Numbered from the stretch's first letter, positions 7,896 through 16,065 are shown. The stretch: DNA of 64,000 nt from Neorhizobium populisoli (GCF_019430945.1 NZ_JAHYCB010000002.1:496001-560000); one strand, 5' to 3'. Program-made: numbers and translations. The notes: generated by a model not told the origin, from the letters alone.

Positions 7896-8789
7896 ATGGA
7901 TGACAGGCTTCAAATCGAGACTTCCACCGTCGAGCGTCTGATCGCGGGACAGTTTCCCGATTGGGCGCATCTTCGGTTAAACCCCGTCGCGCAAGGCGGC
8001 TGGTGCAACCGCACGTTCCATCTCGGCCCCGACATGTCCGTGCGCCTGCCGAGCGCGGAGCGTTATGTCGCGCAAGTGGAGAAGGAACACCGTTTCCTGC
8101 CGGTTCTCGCCGCGCAATTGCCGCTGGCCATTCCCTCTCCCCTGGCGCTCGGAAAGCCGGACGAGGACTATCCATGGCCCTGGTCGATCTATCGCTGGAT
8201 CGAGGGAGAGCGCGCCAGCCTGGAAGCCATCCCGAACCTGACGGCTTTCGCCGAAGATCTTGCGGATTTTCTCAAGGCGCTGTGGAAGGCCGACGTGACC
8301 GGCGGTCCGCCCGCCGGCCAGCACAATTTCCATCGCGGCGGTGATTTGCGGGTCTATGACGCCGAAACGCGCCAGTCGATCGACGTGCTTGCCGACGAGG
8401 TTGACGGCGCGCTGATGACCGAAATCTGGGAAAGGGCGCTCGCCTCCCGATGGGCGAAGGATCCCGTCTGGGTGCATGGCGATATCTCCGAGGGCAATCT
8501 CCTCGTCCGCGATGGAAGGCTTTCCGCCGTCATCGATTTCGGCAGTTCCGGTATTGGCGATCCCGCCTGTGATCTCGTCATCGCCTGGACCTTTCTCGAC
8601 GAGCCGGCGGCGCAGGCATTTCGCGAGCGGCTGTTGCTCGATGCGCAAACCTGGGAAAGGGCGCGGGGCTGGTGCCTGTGGAAGGCGCTGATCGTGGTTG
8701 CCGGTCACCCTGGCACCAACCCGCTCGTCAAGGAACAGCACCGCGCCTGGATCGGCCGCGTGGTCGCCGATCATCTCAGGGTGGACTGA
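7896..8789 (+). CDS. Aminoglycoside-phosphotransferase-family kinase
   Basis: A 297-residue protein of the APH/choline kinase superfamily. The catalytic loop is VHGDISEGNLL near residues 192-202, and the metal-binding VIDFGSSGIGDPACDL follows. The N-lobe lacks an obvious glycine-rich loop, as is normal for APH proteins. Members phosphorylate aminoglycosides, macrolides, sugars or other small molecules, and the substrate here cannot be told. The family is widespread in environmental rhizobia without any clinical resistance role. The ATG at 7896 has GGGGGA upstream. Its 3' end overlaps the convergent methyltransferase by 14 bases. Confidence 0.88.
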   Translation: MDDRLQIETSTVERLIAGQFPDWAHLRLNPVAQGGWCNRTFHLGPDMSVRLPSAERYVAQVEKEHRFLPVLAAQLPLAIPSPLALGKPDEDYPWPWSIYRWIEGERASLEAIPNLTAFAEDLADFLKALWKADVTGGPPAGQHNFHRGGDLRVYDAETRQSIDVLADEVDGALMTEIWERALASRWAKDPVWVHGDISEGNLLVRDGRLSAVIDFGSSGIGDPACDLVIAWTFLDEPAAQAFRERLLLDAQTWERARGWCLWKALIVVAGHPGTNPLVKEQHRAWIGRVVADHLRVD

Positions 8790-9564
8790 TCGTTCCCCAC
8801 ACCAGCTTTGTACGGACGGTAAAAGTCAGGTCGCCATCTGAATTCGCATAGGGTGCCAGAAGCGCGATGAGTTCCGCATCGAATTCAGCCATCCGGCCTG
8901 CGAGTTTCGACGGCGCGAACGTGTCGCGGGAATGCTGGCAGAGGATGAAATCGCCGACGCTCTGCAGGAATGGTTCTGAAAGGCAATATTCGCGGCCTTC
9001 GATATCGAGATAGCGCTCGTAACCTGCCATCTCCTCCTGCTTGCCGGCATGATCGAACGCCTTGCTGGTAATGGCCGGCACCCATCTGGCAAGGAAATGG
9101 CGCCAGTCATCCTCCCAGTCGGGCTCGAAAGGCGTATCACCTGAAATCACTGCCAGCCGATGACCGGAAGATGCATGGGCGGCCAGTCGCGGGAAAAGCC
9201 GCGCGTGATCCATCCAGTGAATGCTTGTCGCCGCGACGGTGAGGTCGAAATGCCGCTCGCCGATCGCAAAATCCTCGGCATAACCCTCGATCCAGTCGAT
9301 ATTCGGCGCATCGCCGCCGGGCAGCGACCTTCCGAGCGCGATCATGTCCGCCGAGGGATCGACAGCCGTCACCTGCTGGAAATGCCCTGCGAGCGGCCGC
9401 GCAATCTTGCCCGGCCCGCAGCCGAGATCGAGCAGGTTTTGCCGCCGCGGCGCAATTGCCAGAAGCTTTTCGAAAACCGTATCGGGATAGGGCGGGCGAT
9501 AGGAATAGTTCTCGACGACATCCGCATCCTGGAAGGAGGCGCCGGCACGCTGGTTTTCGACCAT
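8776..9564 (-). CDS. Class I SAM-dependent methyltransferase
   Basis: A 262-residue Rossmann-fold methyltransferase. Motif I is LLDLGCGPGKIARPL near residues 45-59, the acidic residue binding the ribose is in VTAVDPS, and a post-I region with SIHWMDH follows, as in the trans-aconitate and UbiE-like groups. The substrate is not identifiable. It is a single gene converging on the APH-family kinase with a 14-base overlap of coding ends. Confidence 0.85.
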   Translation of the reverse strand: MVENQRAGASFQDADVVENYSYRPPYPDTVFEKLLAIAPRRQNLLDLGCGPGKIARPLAGHFQQVTAVDPSADMIALGRSLPGGDAPNIDWIEGYAEDFAIGERHFDLTVAATSIHWMDHARLFPRLAAHASSGHRLAVISGDTPFEPDWEDDWRHFLARWVPAITSKAFDHAGKQEEMAGYERYLDIEGREYCLSEPFLQSVGDFILCQHSRDTFAPSKLAGRMAEFDAELIALLAPYANSDGDLTFTVRTKLVWGTISPP

Positions 9565-9651
9565 GAAAGGCTCCGCTCTTTCGTTGCAGTCGAAGACCGC
9601 CGTCTAGACGGCGCGCGTGTCAGGCGGATGACAGGCTGACTTACCGGCCGA

Positions 9652-10113
9652 TCATTCGCCCGCCTTGTTGAGCCTTTCCTTCAGGGCGATAATGCTGTCG
9701 CGCACGGCGACCGCCTCCTCGACGCTGCAGCCGATCGCCTGGCCGATCGCGGCATAGACCTCGTCCGCCTGCGCCTTCAGGCCGGCGCCCTTTTCCGTCA
9801 AGGTGATCACCACCTGCCGCTCGTCTTGCGGGTCACGCTGGCGGGCGACGAGGCCGGATTGCTCAAGGCGTTTGAGGAGAGGGGAGAGCGTGCCGGAATC
9901 GAGCCCGAGCTTTTCGCCGAGCACCTTCACCGTGTGACCGTCCTCTTCCCACAGAGCCAGCATGACGAGATATTGCGGGTAGGTGAGGCCGAGCGGCTCC
10001 AGCAGCGGCTTATAGGTGCGGTTGAACGCATGCGCGGCGCCATAGATCGCAAAACACAGCTGTGCATCGAGCCTGATCTCGACATCTTTCGCCTTGGGCG
10101 CGTTTTTCTGCAT
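9652..10113 (-). CDS. ohrR: MarR-family organic hydroperoxide sensor OhrR
   Basis: A 153-residue MarR-family repressor. The N-terminal reactive cysteine sits in LDAQLCFAIYGAAH near residue 19, the expected OhrR position, and the wing region ERQVVITLTEKG is typical. Oxidation of this cysteine by organic hydroperoxides releases the protein from DNA. It is divergent from ohr, and a near-perfect palindrome lies between the genes. The ATG at 10113 is preferred to one 78 bases upstream because family members begin shortly before the LDAQLCFAIY segment. A minus-strand promoter, TTGCAA (10191-10186), 17 bases, GATATT (10168-10163), is visible. Confidence 0.93.
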   Translation of the reverse strand: MQKNAPKAKDVEIRLDAQLCFAIYGAAHAFNRTYKPLLEPLGLTYPQYLVMLALWEEDGHTVKVLGEKLGLDSGTLSPLLKRLEQSGLVARQRDPQDERQVVITLTEKGAGLKAQADEVYAAIGQAIGCSVEEAVAVRDSIIALKERLNKAGE

Positions 10114-10174
10114 GGCTGGTCCTGACTTCACGGTTTCGTGCGCTACTTTTTCTTGTGCCCGCAATATCGCAGGC

Positions 10175-10230
10175 TTGACGCCGGATTGCAACGCGCGTAA
10201 TTAGATTGTGCGCAATTGAATTGCGGACAA
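10175..10230 (+). promoter_or_regulatory. ohr promoter and OhrR operator
   Basis: TTGACG (10175-10180), a 17-base spacer and TAATTA (10198-10203) form the ohr promoter. A 25-base palindrome at 10206-10230 covers the expected start site. Its core is CGCAATT, one central G, then AATTGCG, with outer TTGT and ACAA and one mismatched pair. This is the arrangement known for OhrR repression. Confidence 0.8.
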
Positions 10231-10275
10231 GATTTAACGCTGGTTCAGCCAGTTTTCAACGAAGGGAAGAATATC

Positions 10276-10698
10276 ATGCCCATTCTCTACACCACCAAGG
10301 CTTCTGCCACCGGCGGCCGCGCAGGCCATGGCGCTTCCGAAGACGGCGTTCTCGACGTCACGCTCACAGTTCCGAAGGAACTCGGCGGCGACGGCGCTCG
10401 CGGCACCAATCCGGAGCAGCTTTTCGCCACTGGTTATTCCGCCTGCTTCCTCGGCGCGCTGAAGGTCGTTGCCGGCAAGGAAAAGGTGAAGATCCCGGAC
10501 GACGCCAAGGTGACTGCAACGGTCGGCGTCGGCCCGCGTGAAGACGGCGGCGGCTTCGGCATCGAGGTTTCGCTCTCCGTCAGCGCTCCGGGCATCGACA
10601 AGGCCCAGCTGGAAGATCTCGTCGCCAAGGCGCACATCGTCTGCCCCTATAGCCACGCGATGCGCACTTCGACGGAAGTCCAGGTTTCGGTCGAGTAA
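10276..10698 (+). CDS. ohr: Organic hydroperoxide resistance protein Ohr
   Basis: A 140-residue thiol peroxidase of the Ohr/OsmC family, which detoxifies organic and fatty-acid hydroperoxides in the cytoplasm. The two catalytic cysteines are in GYSACFLGAL near residue 56 and AHIVCPYSHAMR near residue 120. The length matches the family. The ATG at 10276 is preceded by GAAGGGAAG. It is controlled by the divergent ohrR and ends at a strong terminator at 10723-10757. Confidence 0.95.
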   Translation: MPILYTTKASATGGRAGHGASEDGVLDVTLTVPKELGGDGARGTNPEQLFATGYSACFLGALKVVAGKEKVKIPDDAKVTATVGVGPREDGGGFGIEVSLSVSAPGIDKAQLEDLVAKAHIVCPYSHAMRTSTEVQVSVE

Positions 10699-10722
10699 TC
10701 GACGAGCGTCGATTTCGACAAG

Positions 10723-10757
10723 GCCGTCCGCAGTTGATCGCTGCGGGCGGCTTTTTT
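10723..10757 (+). terminator. Rho-independent terminator of ohr
   Basis: An 11-bp stem, GCCGTCCGCAG/CTGCGGGCGGC with one T-G wobble, a 7-base loop, and a run of six T. Confidence 0.9.
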
Positions 10758-10784
10758 CCGTCTGGCATGTCGCCAGAAATGCGA

Positions 10785-10809
10785 AAAGCCTGGGCGCTGC
10801 CCAGGCTTT
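10785..10809 (-). terminator. Rho-independent terminator of the small exported protein gene
   Basis: A perfect 11-bp stem AAAGCCTGGGC/GCCCAGGCTTT with a 3-base loop. On the minus strand the stem runs into TTTT. It lies 21 bases past the stop of the gene ending at 10831. Confidence 0.85.
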
Positions 10810-10830
10810 CCGAATGTCGAAACCGGTCGT

Positions 10831-11127
10831 TTAGTTGTTGCAGGCGGTATTGCCGCTGCCGAGCGGAGCGCCCTGGGCACCGACGCCCGGAGTGCCGGGA
10901 GCACAAAACTCGTTGCTGCCGGCCGACGAAGAGCCGGAAATGCCGATGGTCGAGTTATCGTTGATGCTCTGGGTCGTCATGTTGTCGACGTAGGGATCGG
11001 CAGGAACGGCCTGACGGGAATAGGTACCTGAATTGTACTGCGCATCCGAGTCGTCCATGACGGTCTGCGCGAAAGCCGAGGTGGCGAGGCCCATGGCCAG
11101 GGCGGAAGCTGCTAGGATCTTGTACAT
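10831..11127 (-). CDS. Small exported protein, unknown
   Basis: A 98-residue secreted protein. The signal peptide MYKILAASALAMGLATSAFA ends in a good AFA cleavage site. The mature part is rich in Ser, Gly, Asn and Asp with no recognisable domain, and contains two cysteines (EFCAPG and the C-terminal ACNN) that could form a disulfide. The ATG at 11127 is preferred to one 18 bases upstream because AAGGGA is well spaced before it. It is a single-gene unit with its own terminator. No function can be assigned. Confidence 0.75.
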   Translation of the reverse strand: MYKILAASALAMGLATSAFAQTVMDDSDAQYNSGTYSRQAVPADPYVDNMTTQSINDNSTIGISGSSSAGSNEFCAPGTPGVGAQGAPLGSGNTACNN

Positions 11128-11303
11128 TGCTGTGTCCCTTTTCATTGCTTGTGAACGAGGGCCTAACGGGCAAAACGGAAAACTTGTTCCGAAATTGCAG
11201 CCTTCACATTTTCGTGCATGATACTGACACTACATCATTTTTTGAGGATTGCCGGCATTGCGCCCCGGCAATCACGCGGCCATGCATCTTGAAAGGGTGC
11301 ATT

Positions 11304-11402
11304 CTAGAACATCGCTGCAATATCCATCGCCACATAGGCGACGCCGCCGAAGATTACGAAAACGGTACATGCCAACATGGCATCCGATATGGTCAGCTTC
11401 AT
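11304..11402 (-). CDS. Possible 32-residue membrane peptide
   Basis: A short open frame encoding MKLTISDAMLACTVFVIFGG and then a hydrophobic tail, ending after 32 residues. One transmembrane helix would span residues 8-30. The upstream ribosome binding signal is weak (AAAAG). It lies inside a 444-base stretch (11128-11571) that otherwise shows no gene. It is kept because a clean hydrophobic helix with acidic and basic flanks is unlikely in random GC-rich DNA, but it is unproven. Confidence 0.35.
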   Translation of the reverse strand: MKLTISDAMLACTVFVIFGGVAYVAMDIAAMF

Positions 11403-11571
11403 CTTTTCATGCCGCGTTCATGCGGCTCCCTTGCGACTTCATCGTCGTCAGGGACAGGAATAGAAGCAACAACCTAACGGCTTCTCTACCGGTTCATTAA
11501 AGTTTTCTAAATTATCGAAATGGGACTATAAATCCTCGCCGGATCCCGCAGGCCTAACCCGGATATCTCTG

Positions 11572-12159
11572 TCAGGCGAAGATTGCCGTCGCACCCGTGA
11601 TGAACAGAAGCGCGATCGCCACCACGATCGCCACGACGGTTTTGCTTTTGGCAAGCGCGGCTGTGCCCAGAAGCGCGTAATAGGTCAGGTTGAGGCCGGC
11701 CCAAAGCGCGACGTCGCTTATCGGCCATGGCGTCGTATAGGCGGATATGGCCGGCGGAATTTGCGTCATCATGTTGCTGGCCAGCACGCAGAAGACCACC
11801 ACGCGCCGGTGCTCCATGATGTGACCATCCAGCGTGTCGGTCTCGGACGCTTTCGGAAATACCTGGGTGGCCGCGAAATAATAGAGAAGCGCGATCAGCG
11901 ACACGGCGAGCGCCATCGGGTAGCTCACATTCGCTACTTCGCGATAGGCCCAGGCATTCATCCAGAACGTGATCAGATCGACGAGAAGCAGCGCGCCGAA
12001 AAGCGGCGCCACGATCCCCATCTTGCGCTTGTCGCGTTCGTCGTAAGCGCGCGAGAAGCCGGACACCACTTCCGCAACGGCAAAGCCGAGCAGCAGGCCG
12101 TAAAAGGCGAACATGAAACTGAATGCGTCGCTCAACGAAACTTCCCTGACAGGTCGCAT
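11572..12159 (-). CDS. Multi-pass membrane protein, unknown
   Basis: A 195-residue integral membrane protein with about five or six helices: FSFMFAFYGLLLGFAVAEVV, IVAPLFGALLLVDLITFWM, YPMALAVSLIALLYYFAA, VVVFCVLASNMMTQIPPAI, then two C-terminal helices near YALLGTAALA and VVAIVVAIALLFI. The cytoplasmic loop RAYDERDKRKMG is charged. The ATG at 12159 has no clear ribosome site. An in-frame TTG at 12135 has AGGGAAG five bases upstream and may be the true start. No family is recognised. It is a single gene downstream of, but not clearly linked to, the MarR gene. Confidence 0.75.
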   Translation of the reverse strand: MRPVREVSLSDAFSFMFAFYGLLLGFAVAEVVSGFSRAYDERDKRKMGIVAPLFGALLLVDLITFWMNAWAYREVANVSYPMALAVSLIALLYYFAATQVFPKASETDTLDGHIMEHRRVVVFCVLASNMMTQIPPAISAYTTPWPISDVALWAGLNLTYYALLGTAALAKSKTVVAIVVAIALLFITGATAIFA

Positions 12160-12396
12160 GAACTGGTAACGGCCGCCGTCGCGACGTTGGCCGGGCTGCG
12201 TGATCGGGCGCTGGTCTGCCCGGTGTTAGCGCCTTGATCGCGTTCGACATTACAGGCATGCAGGCGAGTTGCAAGTCGGTCTGGTCGCGTTCAGCCGCTG
12301 CGGAAACGTCTTTGAGGCTGACAGGGGGAGGGCGGTGGTGCCGCAGGAGGCGACCTGACGCATAACCCGATATGGTGCGTGTCCCGACCGCCCGGC

Positions 12397-12861
12397 TTAC
12401 CGGACTTTTCCCAGGATCGACCGGAGCTCGCCGGATGTGGCGCCACCGTCTTGCAGTTCCGCATCGATCTCCGCATGCACCCGCGTCCAGATCGGCAGCG
12501 CGGCGGTCAGCATGGTCATGCCATCGGGGGTGAGGCGCAGAAGACGGCCGCGGCGATCTTTCGGGTCGGTGGTGGTCTCCACCAGGCCGCGCCGTTCCAG
12601 CACTTTCAGCGCTGCCGTCAGCGTCGTGCGGTCCATGGCGAGCAGGTTGGCGACCGAGCTCATCGTCGCCGGCTGGGGACGGTTCAGCGACATCATCAGC
12701 GAAAACTGTCCGTTGGTCAGCCCGATCGGCTTCATCGCATTGTCGAAACGCCTTGCCAGGGCACGCGCTGCGCGCTGCACATGCAGGCAAAGGCATGTAT
12801 CGCGCACATGGATCGTCGTCGAAAAGGGAATCACTTCGGGGGCAGGCGTGTTTGACAGCAT
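12397..12861 (-). CDS. MarR-family transcriptional regulator
   Basis: A 154-residue MarR-type winged-helix protein. The recognition helix region is MDRTTLTAALKVLERRGLVE near residue 75, and the wing DPKDRRGRLLRLTPDG follows. Two cysteines near the N-terminus (TCLCLHV) could be redox or metal sensors. It is divergent from the DUF899 gene, with overlapping promoters and a 12-bp palindrome between them. The -10 box lies so close to the ATG that the mRNA would be leaderless. It probably represses itself and the DUF899-DUF1579-VOC cluster. Confidence 0.9.
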   Translation of the reverse strand: MLSNTPAPEVIPFSTTIHVRDTCLCLHVQRAARALARRFDNAMKPIGLTNGQFSLMMSLNRPQPATMSSVANLLAMDRTTLTAALKVLERRGLVETTTDPKDRRGRLLRLTPDGMTMLTAALPIWTRVHAEIDAELQDGGATSGELRSILGKVR

Positions 12862-12896
12862 GGATTTATTATGTTGATATCAACGCATTCTGTCAA
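12852..12896. promoter_or_regulatory. Overlapping divergent promoters with central MarR operator
   Basis: Plus strand: TTGACA (12852-12857), 17 bases, TGATAT (12875-12880), reading toward DUF899. Minus strand: TTGACA (12896-12891), 17 bases, CATAAT (12873-12868), reading toward marR. The perfect palindrome GTTGATATCAAC (12873-12884) sits between and touches both -10 boxes, so a bound MarR dimer would block both promoters. Confidence 0.75.
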
Positions 12897-12915
12897 GGAA
12901 ATGAGGAGCCCTGCC

Positions 12916-13665
12916 ATGGATGTCACCGTCGCCCCGAAGAATGCCGTCGTTTCCGAGGAGGAGTGGCTGGAGCGCCGCAAGGAACTCCTGGCACTGGAAA
13001 AGGAAGAGACCCGTTTGCGCGACAAGGTGCGCGCTGCGCGCCAGGCGCTGCCCTGGGTCAAGGTGGACAAGGACTATGCCTTCGATACGCCGAAGGGCAG
13101 AAAGACGCTCGCCGATCTCTTCGAAGGCCGCAGCCAGCTGCTCGTCTACCATTTCATGCTCGGCCCGGACTGGGATGCCGGCTGCACCGGCTGCTCCTTC
13201 CATTCCGACCATGTGGACGGCATGCTGCCGCATCTCAACAATCACGACGTGACCTATGTCGCGGTGTCGCGCGCGCCGCTCGACAAGATCGAAGCCTATC
13301 AAAAGCGCATGGGCTGGAAATTCCCCTGGGTCTCGTCCTTCGGTTCGGATTTCAATTTCGATTATCACGTCTCCTTCACAAAGGAGGATTTGGCCAAGGA
13401 CAAGGTCACCTATAATTACCGCGAGGTCCCGCCGGCCGAGGCGCATGACGAACTTCCCGGCCTGTCCGCCTTCTACAGAAACGAGGCGGGCGAGGTGTTC
13501 CACACCTATTCGAGCTATGCCCGCGGCGGCGAGGAGCTGATCGGTACGCTGATGATCCTCGACCGCGCGCCGCTCGGCCGCAACGAGAGTTCAACCATGA
13601 ACTTCGTCAAGCGCCACGACGAATATGAACCGAAGCCGGAAGCCGGTTCATCCTGCTGCCATTAA
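12916..13665 (+). CDS. DUF899 thioredoxin-like protein
   Basis: A 249-residue member of the DUF899 family, which has a thioredoxin-like fold. The characteristic cysteine motif is DAGCTGCSFHSDHVDG near residue 83, giving a CxxC pair, and a second cysteine pair ends the protein (SSCCH). A role in thiol redox chemistry is plausible but not established for the family. The ATG at 12916 is chosen because AGGAG lies 7 bases upstream; longer in-frame starts run into the promoter. It is the first gene of a probable three-gene unit with DUF1579 and VOC proteins under a divergent MarR. Confidence 0.88.
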   Translation: MDVTVAPKNAVVSEEEWLERRKELLALEKEETRLRDKVRAARQALPWVKVDKDYAFDTPKGRKTLADLFEGRSQLLVYHFMLGPDWDAGCTGCSFHSDHVDGMLPHLNNHDVTYVAVSRAPLDKIEAYQKRMGWKFPWVSSFGSDFNFDYHVSFTKEDLAKDKVTYNYREVPPAEAHDELPGLSAFYRNEAGEVFHTYSSYARGGEELIGTLMILDRAPLGRNESSTMNFVKRHDEYEPKPEAGSSCCH

Positions 13666-13709
13666 GCGGGTCCATTATTTTCCAAGAAAAGCGTGAGGAG
13701 GATACGACG

Positions 13710-14189
13710 ATGAGCATGATGGAAATGCCCAAGCCGCAGGCCGAGCATGGCTTTCTCGAAAGAATGGTCGGAAGCTGGAAGGTTACCTCCAACAGCATGG
13801 GACATTCGGAAGTCTGGACGGAAACCTGCCGCTCGCTGAACGGCGTCTGGTTCGTCGCCGAAGGCAATGGCGACATGCCGGATGGCGGCGGCCCCGCCAC
13901 CACGGTGCTGACCCTCGGTTACGATCCGGCAAAGGGCCGTTATATCGGCACCTGGTTCGGCACGATGATGAACCATCTCTGGGTCTATGACGGCGAAGTC
14001 TCCGATGACGGCAAGACGCTGAGCCTCTACACGACCGGGCCGGATTTCGCCGAGCCGGGCAAGATGGGCGACTACCGCGAACAGATCACCTTCACCGCCA
14101 ACGACCATCGCACCTTCACCTCCAGCGCCAAGCAACCGGATGGAAGCTGGAAGCAGTTCATGCAGGCGGATTACGCGCGGGTGGGGTGA
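13710..14189 (+). CDS. DUF1579 family protein
   Basis: A 159-residue protein of the DUF1579 family, recognised from FLERMVGSWKV near the N-terminus and the pattern LGYDPAKGRYIGTWFGTMM in the middle. The fold is probably a lipocalin-like beta-barrel, and the biochemical role is unknown. The ATG at 13710 is preceded by GAGGAGG. It lies 44 bases after DUF899 and is probably co-transcribed with it. Confidence 0.85.
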   Translation: MSMMEMPKPQAEHGFLERMVGSWKVTSNSMGHSEVWTETCRSLNGVWFVAEGNGDMPDGGGPATTVLTLGYDPAKGRYIGTWFGTMMNHLWVYDGEVSDDGKTLSLYTTGPDFAEPGKMGDYREQITFTANDHRTFTSSAKQPDGSWKQFMQADYARVG

Positions 14190-14208
14190 GGACCTCGTTT
14201 ATGTTTTG

Positions 14209-14347
14209 CCCCTCACCCTAACCCTCTCCCCGTTCTGACGGGGAGAGGGGACGTGCCCCGCTCGACGGTCAAGATGGGGGAGACGGCGCGGCTAGCTTCC
14301 TTCTCCCCGTCGAAACGGGGAGAAGGTGCCGGCAGGCGGATGAGGGG
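14209..14347. repeat. Intergenic inverted repeat, CCCTCACCCTAACCCTC type
   Basis: The left arm begins CCCCTCACCCTAACCCTCTC and contains a hairpin CTCCCCGTTCTGACGGGGAG. The right half contains CTCCCCGTCGAAACGGGGAG and ends GGCGGATGAGGGG. The element sits inside the probable DUF1579-VOC transcript. A related element is at 30495-30626. Confidence 0.65.
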
Positions 14348-14391
14348 CTGCTTTTCCAAAACATTCAAATTCATTCCTGAGGAGAAAATTT

Positions 14392-15213
14392 ATGCTGCAG
14401 ACCAATCCCCAATCCCGTTCAGAGACCCATGGCAAATTCATCTGGGTCGAGCTGATGACCTCCGACACCAAGGCAGGCGGCGAGTTCTACTCGTCCGTCG
14501 TCGGCTGGAAGGTGAAGGAAATGAGCATGCCGGGGGCCGGCGACGCGATGCCGCCCTATTTCCTGTTCGAGATGGGCGAGGGCGACAATTGCCCCGGCAT
14601 CGGCGGCATGATGGATTTCCCGCCGGAACTCGAAGGCAAGCTGCCGCCGAACTGGACCGGTTATGTCGCGGTCGATGACTGCGACCAGATGTGCAAGGAT
14701 TTCGTGGCGAATGGTGGTCGCGTGCAGCGCGATCCGGAAGACATTCCGGGCATCGGCCGTTTTGCCGTCGTCGCCGATCCGCATGGCGCCGTCCTTTGCA
14801 TCATGACGCCGCTGCCGATGGAAAACCCGCCGGCAGAACTCGCCTGGGATGCGGTCGGCAATGTCGGCTGGCGCGAGCTTTATGCCGGAAATGGCCGGGA
14901 AGCCATGGACTTCTACGGCAAGATGTTTGGTTGGACCCTCGACCACGATTTCGACATGGGGCCGATGGGCACCTACCACATCTTCTCCCATAACGGCCGG
15001 CAGACCGGCGGCATGATGACGAGGCCGGAACAGGTGCCGGTGCCCTGCTGGTGCTATTATTTCATCGTCGATGCGATCGATGCTGCCATCGACCGCGTCA
15101 AGGCCGGCGGCGGCCAGATCCTGATGGGTCCGATGGAAGTCCCCGGCGGCTGGATCGTCCAGGGGCTCGATCCGCAGGGTGCCTATTTCTGCCTGACGGC
15201 CGGCAAGCGCTGA
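14392..15213 (+). CDS. VOC family protein, two glyoxalase-like domains
   Basis: A 273-residue protein made of two vicinal-oxygen-chelate domains, residues about 12-130 and 150-270. The first begins GKFIWVELMTSDTKAGGEFY and the second GWRELYAGNGREAMDFYGKM, the two repeated VOC half-modules. It resembles the soluble VOC proteins often annotated as glyoxalase/bleomycin-resistance-like; substrate and metal dependence are unknown. The ATG at 14392 follows GAGGAG. It is the third gene of the MarR-linked cluster, but a structured repeat lies between it and DUF1579, so it may be expressed at a different level. Confidence 0.85.
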   Translation: MLQTNPQSRSETHGKFIWVELMTSDTKAGGEFYSSVVGWKVKEMSMPGAGDAMPPYFLFEMGEGDNCPGIGGMMDFPPELEGKLPPNWTGYVAVDDCDQMCKDFVANGGRVQRDPEDIPGIGRFAVVADPHGAVLCIMTPLPMENPPAELAWDAVGNVGWRELYAGNGREAMDFYGKMFGWTLDHDFDMGPMGTYHIFSHNGRQTGGMMTRPEQVPVPCWCYYFIVDAIDAAIDRVKAGGGQILMGPMEVPGGWIVQGLDPQGAYFCLTAGKR

Positions 15214-15228
15214 TCGCTTTTGTCATGT

Positions 15229-15257
15229 CGGCCCCGCTTCGGCGGGGCCGTTCGTTT
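15229..15257 (+). terminator. Rho-independent terminator after the VOC gene
   Basis: A 9-bp stem CGGCCCCGC/GCGGGGCCG with a TTCG tetraloop, followed by the T-rich tract TTCGTTT. Confidence 0.8.
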
Positions 15258-15306
15258 CATCGTCTACCGATTGCGCGATGAAGTCGCGTGCTTTCGTCTC
15301 GCAAGC

Positions 15307-16065
15307 TCAATGCCGTATGGCGTTGATGCCGTTGAACATCGCGTCGAGATTGCCGTTTTCGGCGGCGTAGCGAAGCGGCTTGCAGCGCTCGACCACCACT
15401 TCCGTCACGTCCGGCTGGTCGGTGAGGATCTGCATGACTTCCGAGATGAAATCGGCAAGCGGCATGGCATTCGGATCGCTTGCCTGATGCGCGCCCATCA
15501 GTTCGGTCTGGACATAGGGCGGAACGATCTCGATCACCTGAGTGCCCGTATCCTTCAACTGGTGACGCAGTCCCATCGTATAGGAATGAATGGCCGCCTT
15601 GGTGGCCGAATAGGTCGGCGTCATGGCCATGGGCACGAAAGCGAGACCGGACGAGACGTTCAGCATCGCCGCATCCTTGCCTGTCCGCAGATGCGGCAGC
15701 AGGGCGGCACCGAGGCGGATCGGGCCGAGCAGATTGGTGGCGATCGTCGTCTCGGAGATTTCCAGATAGTCGCCCCCGGCACCGATCTCCTCCATCACCA
15801 TAATGCCGGCATTGTTGAGAACGGCATTCAGCGACGGATAGGTTTTTACGATCTCGGCGGCAAACGCTTTGATGCCCTCCGCATCGGTCATGTCGAGCGC
15901 CATGGCCTGCATGCCGGGATTGGCGGCGGTCACTTCCGCCAGCGCCGATTGCCGCCGGCCGGTAATGATCACCTGATTGCCGAGCGCGTGAAACGCTTCG
16001 GCCAGCGCCCTGCCGATGCCCGATCCGCCGCCGGTGATGAGAATAGTGTTGCCGTTCATCTTCAT
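15307..16065 (-). CDS. Short-chain dehydrogenase/reductase (DltE-like)
   Basis: A 252-residue classical SDR. The cofactor loop is ITGGGSGIGRALAEAF near residues 9-24, NNAG is near residue 86, a catalytic serine lies in NVSSGLAF, and YSATKAAIHSY carries the catalytic Tyr and Lys. It resembles DltE-type oxidoreductases with the C-terminal stretch IVPPYVQTELMG. The substrate is unknown. The ATG at 16065 has AGGAAAGG upstream. It is divergent from an HxlR-type regulator that probably controls it. Confidence 0.9.
   Translation of the reverse strand: MKMNGNTILITGGGSGIGRALAEAFHALGNQVIITGRRQSALAEVTAANPGMQAMALDMTDAEGIKAFAAEIVKTYPSLNAVLNNAGIMVMEEIGAGGDYLEISETTIATNLLGPIRLGAALLPHLRTGKDAAMLNVSSGLAFVPMAMTPTYSATKAAIHSYTMGLRHQLKDTGTQVIEIVPPYVQTELMGAHQASDPNAMPLADFISEVMQILTDQPDVTEVVVERCKPLRYAAENGNLDAMFNGINAIRH

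Noticed and set aside
7896-8789. Aminoglycoside resistance gene
   Set aside because: The fold is right, but the APH superfamily includes many metabolic kinases; nothing points specifically to aminoglycosides.
11127-11500. Plus-strand frames in the gap after the small exported protein gene
   Set aside because: Weak starts and Arg/His-rich composition typical of non-coding GC-rich DNA; the short minus-strand hydrophobic frame is more plausible.
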